Assembly (NCBI RefSeq): GCF_001945365.1 | Contig: NZ_MSTQ01000011.1 | Coordinates: forward strand, 62,001-126,000 | DNA from: Pseudomonas reinekei | GTDB taxonomy: Bacteria > Pseudomonadota > Gammaproteobacteria > Pseudomonadales > Pseudomonadaceae | Reading direction: 5' to 3' | DNA: 64,000 bases | Shown here: one piece after another, positions 1-8,077 of the stretch | Layout: each line of letters begins with the position of its first letter | How positions within the stretch are numbered: position 1 is the first letter of the stretch | Position numbers and translations under genes: made by a program | Notes under the pieces: generated by a model | The model's input: the letters and a program-made list of their open reading frames with translations, nothing else | What the model was told of the DNA's origin: nothing | Databases searched by the model: none

Positions 1-166
1 CTTCGTTGCGCACCAGGAAATCGGCGTCTTCGCGGGTGTAGATGTCGTTGGTCACAACGGCCAGGTTGTAGCGGTCGCGCAGGGCCAGGCACAGGGCCAG
101 GGTCAGGGCGGTTTTGCCGGAGCCGACCGGGCCGCCGATGCCGACGCGCAGAGGTTGTGTGTTCAT
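1..166 (-). CDS. ureG: Urease accessory GTPase UreG (N-terminal part, cut by window edge)
   Basis: UreG is the SIMIBI-class GTPase that powers nickel delivery to apo-urease together with UreD, UreF and UreE in the cytoplasm. Only the first 55 codons are present; the gene runs off the left edge. The visible N-terminus carries the P-loop GGPVGSGKT at residues 11-19, followed by a segment ending VVTNDIYTREDA, both typical of UreG. The start ATG at 166 is preceded by a purine-rich stretch. ureF and ureE lie immediately upstream on the same strand, 23 bases away, so this is the distal part of a ureEFG operon. Identification is firm despite truncation. Confidence 0.95.
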   Translation of the reverse strand, partial: MNTQPLRVGIGGPVGSGKTALTLALCLALRDRYNLAVVTNDIYTREDADFLVRNE

Positions 167-189
167 GTGGTTCTCCAAAATAACAGGCC

Positions 190-864
190 CTAGGAACGGA
201 ACAGACGGCTGTACTGGCGCTCGTGGGCCATACACGCCAGGGACAGGCCAAACGCGGCGCTGCCAAAGTGTTCGGGGTTGATCTGGCTGGCGTCCTGCTG
301 GGCTTGTTGCAGCAGCGGCAGCAGTTCGCTGGTCAGGCGCTGGGCGGCTTGCTGGCCCAGCGGCAGGGTTTTCATCAGCACCGCCAGTTGGTTTTCCAGC
401 CAGCTCCAGAGCCAGGCGGCCAGCGCATCCTGCGGGCTGATTTGCCAGGCACGGGCGGCCAGCGCCCAGCCCAAGGCCAGGTGGGGTTCGGGACGTTGCT
501 CAAGGAAGGCGCGGGCGGCTGCATCGAGTTCTGGCAGGCCGTTAAGCAGCTGTTGCAGGGAATAACCCATCTGCCGGCTTTCCTGATGCAGTTCGCGGGT
601 TTCGCGGCTGGCGCGGTGTTCTTCGCAACGTTGCAGCAGTTCGCACCAGTTTTCTTCGGTGGCAGCTTTGCAATGGGCAAGCAGCAGCGGGGCCTCGAAG
701 CGGGCGAGATTGAGCAGCAGTTGATCGCTGATCCAGCGCCGCGCGCTATCAGAATCGTGGACGCGGCCATTCTCCACCGCCATTTCCAGACCTTGGGAAT
801 AGCTGTAGCCGCCAATCGGCAATTGCGGACTGGCCAAACGCAGCAATGCCCATGCGGGGTTCAC
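190..864 (-). CDS. ureF: Urease accessory protein UreF
   Basis: UreF (224 aa) is the all-helical accessory protein that binds UreD on apo-urease and gates UreG GTP hydrolysis during nickel-carbamate metallocentre assembly. The N-terminus (ALLRLASPQLPIGGYSYSQG) has the family hallmark LPIGGYSYSQGLE, and the length is standard. Its ATG overlaps the ureE stop codon by four bases (ATGA at 861-864), which implies translational coupling. ureG follows 23 bases downstream. I saw nothing unusual in the sequence. Confidence 0.95.
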   Translation of the reverse strand: MNPAWALLRLASPQLPIGGYSYSQGLEMAVENGRVHDSDSARRWISDQLLLNLARFEAPLLLAHCKAATEENWCELLQRCEEHRASRETRELHQESRQMGYSLQQLLNGLPELDAAARAFLEQRPEPHLALGWALAARAWQISPQDALAAWLWSWLENQLAVLMKTLPLGQQAAQRLTSELLPLLQQAQQDASQINPEHFGSAAFGLSLACMAHERQYSRLFRS

Positions 865-1361
865 AGGCGCACGCCGAACTGATGCAGCTTGGGCGGGTAA
901 TTGAAGTCTTCATCGCCGTGACGTGAGTGGTGATGACCGCCGCCGTAGGCACCGTGTTCCGGCTGGAAGGGGGCCTCGATGTTGTCGGCGTGGGCGCCCA
1001 ATTGTTCGAGCATGGCCTTGAGTACGTAATCGTCGAGCAGGCGCAGCCAGCCGTCACCGACTTGCAGGGCGACGTGACGATTGCCCAGGTGATAGGCCGC
1101 GCGGGTCAGTTCGAAGGCATTGGCGCAGGTGACATGTAGCAGTTGTTCGGGGCGGGCACAGACGCGGACGACGCGACCGTCTTCGGCCTGTAGACATTCG
1201 CCGTCGTACAGCGGCGATTGCCCGCGCTCCAAAAACAACCCGACGTCTTCACCCTCGGCACTGAAACAGCGCAAACGGCTTTTGCTCCGGGCTTCAAATG
1301 TCAGGTGCAACTCGGCGGCCCAAACGGGTTGAGGGTCGATTCTGCGATGAATCACCAGCAT
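861..1361 (-). CDS. ureE: Urease accessory nickel metallochaperone UreE
   Basis: UreE (166 aa) is a dimeric nickel chaperone that hands Ni(II) to the UreDFG complex. I chose the ATG at 1361 (MLVIHRRID), the usual UreE start, over the in-frame ATG at 1385, which would add eight unconserved residues. The protein has the expected N-terminal peptide-binding domain, then the metal-binding domain with the conserved segment HVTCANAFELTRAAYHLGNRH. It ends in a histidine-containing tail (GGGHHHSRHGDED) suited to nickel storage. It is the first gene of ureEFG. The structural urease genes are about 23 kb away on the same strand, a split arrangement I also recall from P. aeruginosa. Confidence 0.95.
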   Translation of the reverse strand: MLVIHRRIDPQPVWAAELHLTFEARSKSRLRCFSAEGEDVGLFLERGQSPLYDGECLQAEDGRVVRVCARPEQLLHVTCANAFELTRAAYHLGNRHVALQVGDGWLRLLDDYVLKAMLEQLGAHADNIEAPFQPEHGAYGGGHHHSRHGDEDFNYPPKLHQFGVRL

Positions 1362-1540
1362 CGGAAAGCTTCCAGCAATGGACAATGCTGAGGCTAGAGC
1401 AAGGGGCTTGCCAATCGGCGTGATGTGTAGGAAATGCCTGAAGGAAGGGTAGGGCGTGCGGCGCAGCGCTGGGGGTTTTGGTTGAAGTTGGTGCGAGTTA
1501 TTTTTCGATGCACCAACTTAAGGCGGCTCAGGGCTTGCCT

Positions 1541-1627
1541 GTGGGAGTGAGCCTGCTCGCGATTGGGGCGTCACGGCTCTTCAGGTGCAGCGCGTTCTCG
1601 TTCTTCGCGCGCAGGCTCGCTCCTGCA
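1541..1627. repeat. REP-like inverted repeat pair
   Basis: Two oppositely oriented, imperfect copies of the GTGGGAGYGAGCCTGCTCGCG motif are separated by about 45 bases between ureE and desT. The same motif recurs at 26722-26785, 33846-33935 and 39793-39836. This is typical of Pseudomonas REP doublets. Confidence 0.8.
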
Positions 1628-1634
1628 AAGGGCG

Positions 1635-2267
1635 TTACTCGGTACTGCCCAGACCCTGCCAATGTTTGAGGCCGATAAAGATGAAGCGCAGTTGCTGGGT
1701 GATCTTCGCCTGGGGCGTCAAATGCTCGGGTAACGCCTCGGCCGGTGGGTCGATGATGTCCGGCAGGGTAGCGAACACGCTTTTGACGATCAGGTCGGCC
1801 ATGACGCTCAAGCCGGCGATGTCGAGGTGTTGCAGCTTGGGCATCAGCGACAGGTCTGCGGCCAGGTCCGAACTGATGTTTTCGCGCAGGCGACCAATCG
1901 CCTGGCGCACGGGCTGCGAGCCACCGTACTGCTCGCGGGCCAGAAACAGAAATTGCGAGCGGTTGGCGCTGACCACATCGAGAAAGATCCGCACCGACGC
2001 ATCAATAATGCCGCCCATCACGAACTCGTTGTGCCGCACCAGGCGAATGGTTTCGCGAAAGGTCTGGCCCACTTCGCTGACCAGCACCAGGCCCAGTTCG
2101 TCCATGTCGGCGAAATGCCGATAGAAACCGGTGGGCACGATCCCGGCAGTTTTCGCCACTTCGCGCAGGCTCAGGCTGCCGAATCCCCGGCCGCCTTCCA
2201 TCAAATGACGGGCAGCGTCCATCAGGGCGTTGCGGGTTTGTTGCTTCTGTTCGGCGCGGGGCAGCAT
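1635..2267 (-). CDS. desT: TetR-family fatty-acid desaturation regulator, DesT-like
   Basis: A 210-residue TetR/FabR-type repressor. The N-terminal helix-turn-helix region is SLREVAKTAGIVPTGFYRHF, followed by a helical ligand domain containing FLFLAREQYGGSQPVRQAI. From memory these segments match P. aeruginosa DesT, which senses acyl-CoA saturation and controls the DesB/DesC desaturase. I chose the start at 2267 (MLPRAEQKQQ) because that is where family similarity begins; an ORF start at 2303 would add 12 unconserved residues. In PAO1, desT also sits beside ureE, which supports orthology. The desaturase genes that accompany it there are absent here, so its targets are elsewhere. It is transcribed towards ureE. 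Confidence 0.8.
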   Translation of the reverse strand: MLPRAEQKQQTRNALMDAARHLMEGGRGFGSLSLREVAKTAGIVPTGFYRHFADMDELGLVLVSEVGQTFRETIRLVRHNEFVMGGIIDASVRIFLDVVSANRSQFLFLAREQYGGSQPVRQAIGRLRENISSDLAADLSLMPKLQHLDIAGLSVMADLIVKSVFATLPDIIDPPAEALPEHLTPQAKITQQLRFIFIGLKHWQGLGSTE

Positions 2268-2396
2268 CGCAAGGGTGTTTTCTGAAGTAGGACAGCGGCG
2301 CACTCTAGCAAATCGTCTTCGCTGGCGTCGAACGGGGACAGGGAGATCGAACGGGGAAGTATTCGGCTTCTACAAACGCTACATCCAGAAAGTCAA

Positions 2397-2424
2397 AAGC
2401 CCAATCCGGTGATTGGGCTTTTTT
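2397..2424 (-). terminator. Rho-independent terminator
   Basis: A perfect 10-bp stem AAGCCCAATC/GATTGGGCTT has a 4-base loop. On the minus strand it lies 22 bases downstream of the repeat-protein gene. The T-tract is longer on the plus strand (seven Ts), but the minus strand also has four, so the element may work in both directions. Confidence 0.8.
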
Positions 2425-2441
2425 TCAAGGCCACCATGGGC

Positions 2442-2780
2442 TCAGCTCATAGCGCTGTTGCGTTCGATCACACGGTCACCACCACCTTCAGCCAGGGTTT
2501 GGCCAGGGGTGCGATCGGAACCGTCAGCAGCAACAGCTTGACCTTGTGGGGTTTGGTCGTAGCCGTCTTCAGTGATCAGGTTTTTTTCTTTCAGGCGATC
2601 GTTACCGCCTTCAGCCAGGGTTTGGCCTGGGGTGCGGTCCGAACCATCGGCAGCGACGGTGTGGCTGAATACCGAATGATGGTCTTTGGCTTGTGGGGTG
2701 GCCTGTTCGGCGGCTGGCAGGGCGAAAGCGGTGCTGGCCAGCATTGAGAGGGTAAGACTAAGCAGTAATTGGCGTTTCAT
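2442..2780 (-). CDS. Small exported protein with an internal 20-residue repeat
   Basis: Encodes 112 aa. A Sec signal peptide covers about residues 1-20 (MKRQLLLSLTLSMLASTAFA). The mature part contains two nearly identical copies of AADGSDRTPGQTLAEGG followed by N/G-D-R, at about residues 43-62 and 84-103, with a weaker copy (EDGYDQTPQG) between them. The repeats are Asp/Gly-rich, without cysteines or hydrophobic stretches, so the mature protein is likely periplasmic and flexible. I do not recognise a named family. The ATG at 2780 has an upstream GGAG-type ribosome site (around 2791-2797), and a terminator follows the gene. An open frame on the opposite strand is a shadow of the repeats. Confidence 0.75.
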   Translation of the reverse strand: MKRQLLLSLTLSMLASTAFALPAAEQATPQAKDHHSVFSHTVAADGSDRTPGQTLAEGGNDRLKEKNLITEDGYDQTPQGQAVAADGSDRTPGQTLAEGGGDRVIERNSAMS

Positions 2781-3167
2781 GATTGGGTGCTCCGTAGGAG
2801 GGCGATAAAGTGGGTACGAGGGCAATGCTACTCTCGATAAGTCGATATAAAAGTTCATAAACGCAATGTTAATAATCAACGGAATTGATTGTTCTCTGCA
2901 GGCCTTGTAAACCGGGGCTTTGCGGCCGTTGCTTTTGCACCGGGGTGGGTATTTTCGACTCACTCGTGCCACGCAAAAGTGCGGGGCCGGTAACGTTGCA
3001 GGAGGGTAGAGAGCGGAAAGCGAGGGTTGGATTGCGGGAAAATCAGGTATTCGATTAAACCTGCCGACCGTTTTTCAGTCGTAGATTTCATAACGGGCCG
3101 TTTTTGGTCCCGCGTTTTTCATGGGCGTCGCCGTCGGGGCGTTCAGTCGTATCAGGAGTTTTGTGCA
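2781..3167. other. Divergent intergenic region
   Basis: This 387-base gap lies between two divergently transcribed genes, so it should hold both promoters. It is locally AT-rich around 2850-2890. I could not assign an operator, RNA gene or repeat. An open frame enters it from the downstream AsmA-type gene, but the AsmA start is better placed at 3168. Confidence 0.5.
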
Positions 3168-5243
3168 ATGACGCGCCCCCGTAGAATTATCGCCTGGACC
3201 ACGGCCACCCTCGTTGTATTGCTGGCGGTGCTGGTGCTGATCATCGTGTTTTTCGACTGGAACCGGATCAAGCCACCCCTCAATGCCAAAGTCTCCGAAG
3301 AGCTGCATCGGCCATTCGCCATCAACGGCAATCTGGCGGTGATCTGGCGTCGCGAGCTCGACGAGGGTGGCTGGCGGGCCTGGGTGCCGTGGCCACATGT
3401 GGTGGCCGAAGACCTGACCCTTGGTAATCCGGACTGGTCGAAAACCCCGCAGATGGCCAGCCTCAAGCGGGTTGAATTGCGCCTTTCGCCGTTGGCCTTA
3501 TTGGGGCAGCGCGTGGTCATCCCGCGCATCGATCTCACTGAACCCAATGCCGAGCTGCAGCGCCTGGCTGACGGGCGCGCCAACTGGGTGTTCAAGTTCG
3601 ACCCGAAAGACCCGAACGCCGAACCTTCGTCGTGGGTTGTGGACATCGGTGCAATAGGCTTCGACAAAGGCCATGTCACCCTTGACGATCAAAACCTGAA
3701 GACGCAACTCGACCTGCTGATCGACCCGTTGGGCAAGCCGATTCCCTTCAGCGACATCGTCGGCGACAAGGCCGCGAAAAAAGCCTCGGATGGGGGCGCA
3801 GCCCCCATGGACTATGCCTTTGGCCTGAAGGTCAAAGGCCAATATCACGGCCAGAAGCTCGTGGGTCAGGGCAAAATCGGCGGACTGCTGGCGTTGCAGG
3901 ATGCGACCCGGCCGTTTCCACTGCAGGCGCAGGCAAAAATCGGCGATACCCGTGTCGAGCTGGCGGGCACCCTGACCGACCCGCTGAACCTCGGCGCCTT
4001 GGACCTGCGCCTCAAGCTGGCCGGCAGCAGCCTGGGCAATCTCTACCCGCTGACGGGCGTGACCCTGCCGGATACCCCGCCGTATGCCACCGACGGACAC
4101 CTGATCGCCAAGCTGCACGAGCCTGGCGGTGCGGAGTTCCGCTATGAAGCATTCAACGGCAAGATTGGCGAAAGTGACATCCACGGCAGCCTGACCTACG
4201 TCGCGGGACAGCCTCGGCCAAAACTCAGCGGCTCACTGCTTTCCAATCAATTGCTGTTTGCTGACCTCGCCCCGCTGATCGGTGCCGACTCCAATGCCGA
4301 GCAAAAGGCCCGTGGTGGCGAAAGCAAGCAACCGACTGACAAAGTATTGCCGGTCGAGGAGTTCAAGACTGAACGCTGGCGCGATATGGACGCCGACGTC
4401 GAGTTCACCGGCAAACGGATCGTGCACAGCGAGAAATTGCCGTTCAATGATCTTTACACCCATCTGGTGCTGACCGACGGTGTCCTCAGTCTTGAACCGC
4501 TGCGGTTTGGCGTGGCGGGCGGCAAGCTGGATGCGCAGATCCGCCTCAATGGTCACACCGAGCCCTTGGAGGGGCGGGCGAAGCTCACCGCGCGCGGCTT
4601 CAAGCTCAAGCAGTTGTTCCCGACCTTCGAACCGATGAAAACCAGTTTCGGCGAGCTCAACGGCGATGCCGACATCACCGGTCGCGGCAACTCGGTGGCC
4701 AAACTGCTGGGCAGTGCCAACGGCAACCTGAAAATGCTGATCAACGACGGCGCCATCAGCCGCGAGTTGATGGAACTCGCGGGGTTGAACGTGGGCAACT
4801 ATGTGATCGGCAAAATCTTCGGTGACAAGGAAGTGAAGATCAATTGCGCCGCGTCCGACTTCGACATCAAGAACGGTCTGGCGACGACGCGATTGTTCGT
4901 CTTCGATACCGAGAACGCGATCATCTATATCGATGGCACGGCGAACATGGCCACCGAGCAACTGGACTTGACCATCACCCCGGAATCCAAAGGCTGGCGT
5001 TTGATCTCGCTGCGTTCACCCTTGTATGTGCGTGGCCAGTTCATCAAGCCCGACGCGGGCGTTAAGGCAGTGCCATTGATGCTGCGCGGCGCCGGGATGG
5101 TTGCGCTGGGCGTGATCGCGGCTCCGGCGGCGGGACTGCTGGCGCTGGTGGCGCCGAGCGGCGGCGAGCCGAATCAATGCGCGCCGCTGCTGGAGCAGAT
5201 GAAGTCGGGCAAGGCGCCGGTCACCGTCAAGCCAACAAAATAA
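3168..5243 (+). CDS. AsmA family protein
   Basis: A 691-residue AsmA-type protein of the bacterial lipid-transfer/assembly superfamily, anchored in the inner membrane with most of the chain in the periplasm. One transmembrane helix lies at about residues 9-30 (TATLVVLLAVLVLIIVFFDW). It is followed by the typical AsmA opening (LNAKVSEELHRPFAINGNL) and, near the C-terminus, the conserved region with LLGSANGNLKMLINDGAISR and AVPLMLRGA. I chose the ATG at 3168 because an AGGAG site lies 13 bases upstream and the membrane helix follows directly; the open frame extends back to 3027 without conserved sequence. It stands alone. Members affect outer-membrane protein or lipid homeostasis, but the exact substrate cannot be read from sequence. 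Confidence 0.88.
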   Translation: MTRPRRIIAWTTATLVVLLAVLVLIIVFFDWNRIKPPLNAKVSEELHRPFAINGNLAVIWRRELDEGGWRAWVPWPHVVAEDLTLGNPDWSKTPQMASLKRVELRLSPLALLGQRVVIPRIDLTEPNAELQRLADGRANWVFKFDPKDPNAEPSSWVVDIGAIGFDKGHVTLDDQNLKTQLDLLIDPLGKPIPFSDIVGDKAAKKASDGGAAPMDYAFGLKVKGQYHGQKLVGQGKIGGLLALQDATRPFPLQAQAKIGDTRVELAGTLTDPLNLGALDLRLKLAGSSLGNLYPLTGVTLPDTPPYATDGHLIAKLHEPGGAEFRYEAFNGKIGESDIHGSLTYVAGQPRPKLSGSLLSNQLLFADLAPLIGADSNAEQKARGGESKQPTDKVLPVEEFKTERWRDMDADVEFTGKRIVHSEKLPFNDLYTHLVLTDGVLSLEPLRFGVAGGKLDAQIRLNGHTEPLEGRAKLTARGFKLKQLFPTFEPMKTSFGELNGDADITGRGNSVAKLLGSANGNLKMLINDGAISRELMELAGLNVGNYVIGKIFGDKEVKINCAASDFDIKNGLATTRLFVFDTENAIIYIDGTANMATEQLDLTITPESKGWRLISLRSPLYVRGQFIKPDAGVKAVPLMLRGAGMVALGVIAAPAAGLLALVAPSGGEPNQCAPLLEQMKSGKAPVTVKPTK

Positions 5244-5307
5244 TCGGGCGCCTGTCAGGGCCTCATCGTCGGAACGCAGCCCGGAGCAGGCTTGCGATAG
5301 CGATCTT

Positions 5308-6222
5308 TCATGCCAACGCATCCCCCGACGCCGACGCTTCTTCACGCAACCAGGCAAAAAACGCCCGCACCGGCGGATGCCGCTCGCGACCGGGCACGCA
5401 CAGGGCGCTGTAACCGGCGCCATCCACCTGCACATCTCTCCGATAAGGCGACAGCAATCCGTTGGCGACACTTTCCGACACCAGAATATTGCTCGCCAGC
5501 ACCAGGCCTTGCCCGGCGATGGCCGCTTGCAGGGCGTAATGCTCTTCGTCGTATTCACGCACGGCGGGTTGGCCGCTCAGCCATGTCTCGCCGGATTGTG
5601 CGCACCACGCCTCCCAGCCGTGTGCGTAAAGCTTGGAGTTGTGCCAGTGCACGCTGATCAGCGTTGGCGTGCGCTGGGTTGCCAGCGCCACTTGCTCGGG
5701 CGAGCCATAGACGCCAAAGGACTCATCGAACAGGCATAACCCGTACAAGTTCGGGTAGTCATCAAGGCTGTAGCGCACCACCAGGTCGACGCTGGCGTCC
5801 TGATGCAGGTCGATGACTTCGCAATGGGTGTCGAGGCGAACATTGATGGTCGGGTGCCGAGCGTAAAAGCGTCCCAGCCGTGGCACCAGCCACAGCGCGG
5901 CGAAGGCAGCAGTGGTGGAGATCGTCAGGCTGGTGCCACTGCGCTGCGGTCGCAGGGTGTCGACGCTTTGCGCCACATCGAGAAAAGCCCCGTGCAGGCT
6001 GTGGAACAGCCGTTCGCCGCATTGCGTCAAGCGCACTCTGCGGGGCAGGCGCTCGAACAGCGGCACCCCGAGCCAGGCTTCCAGCGAGCGGATCTGATGG
6101 GACACCGCCGTCGGTGTCACCGACAGTTCTTCGGCGGCGGCCTTGAAGCTCAGCAGGCGCGAGGCGGATTCGAAGGCACGCAGGGCCGTCAGCGGCAACG
6201 AGGCAAACATTGAATGCTCCAT
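5308..6222 (-). CDS. LysR-family transcriptional regulator (GcvA-like)
   Basis: Encodes 304 aa with an N-terminal winged helix-turn-helix at about residues 10-65 (ALRAFESASRLLSFKAAAEE, then SVTPTAVSHQIRSLEAWLGV). The C-terminal effector domain resembles the GcvA branch (LVVRYSLDDYPNLYG). An alternative start is the ATG at 6210 (MFASLPLTALRAF). The gene is divergent from the azoreductase gene at 6332, with about 110 bases between them. This is the common layout in which a LysR protein controls its neighbour, so that gene is its probable target. The inducing ligand is unknown. Confidence 0.88.
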   Translation of the reverse strand: MEHSMFASLPLTALRAFESASRLLSFKAAAEELSVTPTAVSHQIRSLEAWLGVPLFERLPRRVRLTQCGERLFHSLHGAFLDVAQSVDTLRPQRSGTSLTISTTAAFAALWLVPRLGRFYARHPTINVRLDTHCEVIDLHQDASVDLVVRYSLDDYPNLYGLCLFDESFGVYGSPEQVALATQRTPTLISVHWHNSKLYAHGWEAWCAQSGETWLSGQPAVREYDEEHYALQAAIAGQGLVLASNILVSESVANGLLSPYRRDVQVDGAGYSALCVPGRERHPPVRAFFAWLREEASASGDALA

Positions 6223-6331
6223 GGATGAAATAGATTCATCCAGAATGATTTTTGCTCATTTGAATGAACGCAGTTGTGCGCTTCAAGCTGAGAGCCACAA
6301 GTGTTTCAGTCTAGCCGTTGAGGAGATTCAG

Positions 6332-6970
6332 ATGAGTAAAATTCTTGCTATTCATGCCAGCCCACGAGGTGAGCGTTCGCACTCGCGGCGATTGGCCGAG
6401 GTGTTTCTTTCGGCGTTGCAAGCGCATCATCCGCAGGTGCAGGTGACCCGCCGTGAAGTCGGGCGGGCGCTCATTCCCCCGGTCAACGAAGCGTTTGTGG
6501 CGGCCGCGTTTTATCCCGAACCCCAGGCCCGGCCATTGTCGATGCAGGCGGATCTGGCGTTCAGCGATGAACTGGTCGGCGAATTGCTCGGCCACGATGT
6601 ACTGGTGATTTCTACGCCGATGCACAACTTCAGCGTGCCCAGTGGCTTAAAGGCCTGGATCGATCAGATCGTGCGGCTTGGGTTGACCTTCAATCACACC
6701 CTCGACAACGGTATCGCGCAATACGAGCCGCTGGTGCAGGGCAAAAAGGCCGTGATCGTCACCAGTCGCGGCGGCTTCGGTTTTGGTCCGGGCGGCGAAC
6801 TGGAAGCGATGAATCACGCCGATCCCTTGCTGCGCACGGTGCTCGGTTTCATTGGCATCACTGACGTCACGGTGGTCGCGGCGGAGGGCGAGGAATCCGA
6901 GGCTCGCACTTTCGCGGTGTCCGCCGCCGAGGCCGAACAGCGCTTGCTCGCGCTGGCCAGGGCGTTCTGA
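6332..6970 (+). CDS. azoR: FMN-dependent NADH:quinone oxidoreductase / azoreductase (AzoR family)
   Basis: A 212-residue flavodoxin-like enzyme that uses FMN and NAD(P)H for two-electron reduction of quinones and azo compounds. The visible signature regions are the phosphate-binding loop HASPRGERSHSRRL (residues 8-21), the flavin-contacting stretch PMHNFSVPSGLKAWIDQIVR and the SRGGFGFGPGG segment. I placed the start at 6332 because GAGGAG lies 10 bases upstream; the longer open frame from 6143 runs into the divergent regulator. Pseudomonas carries several AzoR paralogs and I cannot say which one this is. The divergent LysR gene is its likely regulator. Confidence 0.88.
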   Translation: MSKILAIHASPRGERSHSRRLAEVFLSALQAHHPQVQVTRREVGRALIPPVNEAFVAAAFYPEPQARPLSMQADLAFSDELVGELLGHDVLVISTPMHNFSVPSGLKAWIDQIVRLGLTFNHTLDNGIAQYEPLVQGKKAVIVTSRGGFGFGPGGELEAMNHADPLLRTVLGFIGITDVTVVAAEGEESEARTFAVSAAEAEQRLLALARAF

Positions 6971-7144
6971 AAGCCTGTCGGAGGTCAAGTTGCTGTCAGT
7001 GGGGCTGATCGTCGCGGGCGTGGTTGGGCTGAAGTAGGGCGGATGTCATAGACTGGTCGTCGAGTTGTCATCTTCGCTGGCGATGCTTGGCGGATGTCTT
7101 GCATCACGCCTTGCGTCACCTTTCGATCACAAGGATGTCCGCCC

Positions 7145-8035
7145 ATGTCGCAAGGTTCTGCCCCGCGTTACCCAATGGTGCTGGTCCCGGGAATGCTCGG
7201 GTTTATCCGCCTGGTGTTCTATCCGTACTGGTACGGCATTGTCGATGCCCTGCGCCGGGGTGGTGCGACCGTGTTCGCTATTCAGGTTTCGCCGCTCAAT
7301 TCCAATGAAGTGCGGGGTGAGCAACTGTTGGCGCGGATCGAAGAGATTCTGCGCGAGACAGGGGCGCAGAAAGTCAACTTGATCGGCCACAGTCAAGGCT
7401 CGCTGACCGCCCGTTATGCGGCGGCCAAGCGTCCGGACCTAGTCGCCTCGGTGACGTCGGTCGCGGGGCCGAACCATGGTTCGGAACTGGCCGACTACCT
7501 GCACCGGCACTATCCCCATGACAGCACCCAAGGTCGCTTGCTGACCTTTTTGCTGCGCATGATCAGCGCCGTGATGTGCTGGCTGGACACCGGTTATCGG
7601 GGGCCGAAACTGCCGGTGGACATCCATGGCTCCCACCATTCACTCACCACTGAGGGCGTCGCGCTGTTCAACCAGCGTTATCCGCAGGGCCTGCCCGATA
7701 CGTGGGGCGGGCACGGGCCGGAGGAGGTGAACGGAGTGCGTTACTACTCCTGGTCCGGGACTCTGCAACCGGGCAAGACCGATCGCGGGCGCAACCTGCT
7801 CGACGGCACCCATCGCAGTTGCCGATTGTTCGCCAAAACTTTCGTGCGTGAGGCCGGACATTGCGATGGAATGGTCGGCCGCTACAGCTCGCACCTGGGG
7901 ACGGTGATTGGCGATGAATACCCGCTGGATCATTTCGACATCGTCAACCAGTCGCTGGGGCTGGTGGGGAAGGGGGCCGAGCCGATCAGACTATTTGTCG
8001 AGCATGCGGCGCGGCTAAGCGCGGCAGGGCTTTAG
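7145..8035 (+). CDS. Alpha/beta-hydrolase lipase, family I, without a signal peptide
   Basis: Encodes 296 aa resembling true lipases of family I.1/I.2: PMVLVPGMLGF near the N-terminus (oxyanion region), the nucleophile elbow GHSQG with Ser83, Asp241 in CDGMVG and His263 in YPLDHFDIVNQ. These give a complete Ser-Asp-His triad. Classical members of this family are secreted by Sec and folded by the Lif chaperone. Here the ATG at 7145 leads straight into the beta-strand before the oxyanion loop, with no signal peptide. The open frame back to 7094 adds only 17 residues, also not signal-like. No foldase gene is adjacent. It may therefore act inside the cell or leave by another route. The substrate is inferred only from family. 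Confidence 0.85.
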   Translation: MSQGSAPRYPMVLVPGMLGFIRLVFYPYWYGIVDALRRGGATVFAIQVSPLNSNEVRGEQLLARIEEILRETGAQKVNLIGHSQGSLTARYAAAKRPDLVASVTSVAGPNHGSELADYLHRHYPHDSTQGRLLTFLLRMISAVMCWLDTGYRGPKLPVDIHGSHHSLTTEGVALFNQRYPQGLPDTWGGHGPEEVNGVRYYSWSGTLQPGKTDRGRNLLDGTHRSCRLFAKTFVREAGHCDGMVGRYSSHLGTVIGDEYPLDHFDIVNQSLGLVGKGAEPIRLFVEHAARLSAAGL

Positions 8036-8042
8036 GCCGACT

Positions 8043-8070
8043 GTGGCGAGGGAGCAAGCGCCCTCGCCAC
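8043..8070. terminator. Bidirectional hairpin between convergent genes
   Basis: A perfect 10-bp stem GTGGCGAGGG/CCCTCGCCAC with an 8-base loop lies in the 42-base gap between two convergent genes. There is no strong T-tract. It belongs to the same hairpin type as 11563-11669 and could be a REP used as a transcription stop. Confidence 0.65.
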
Positions 8071-8077
8071 GAAAGAA

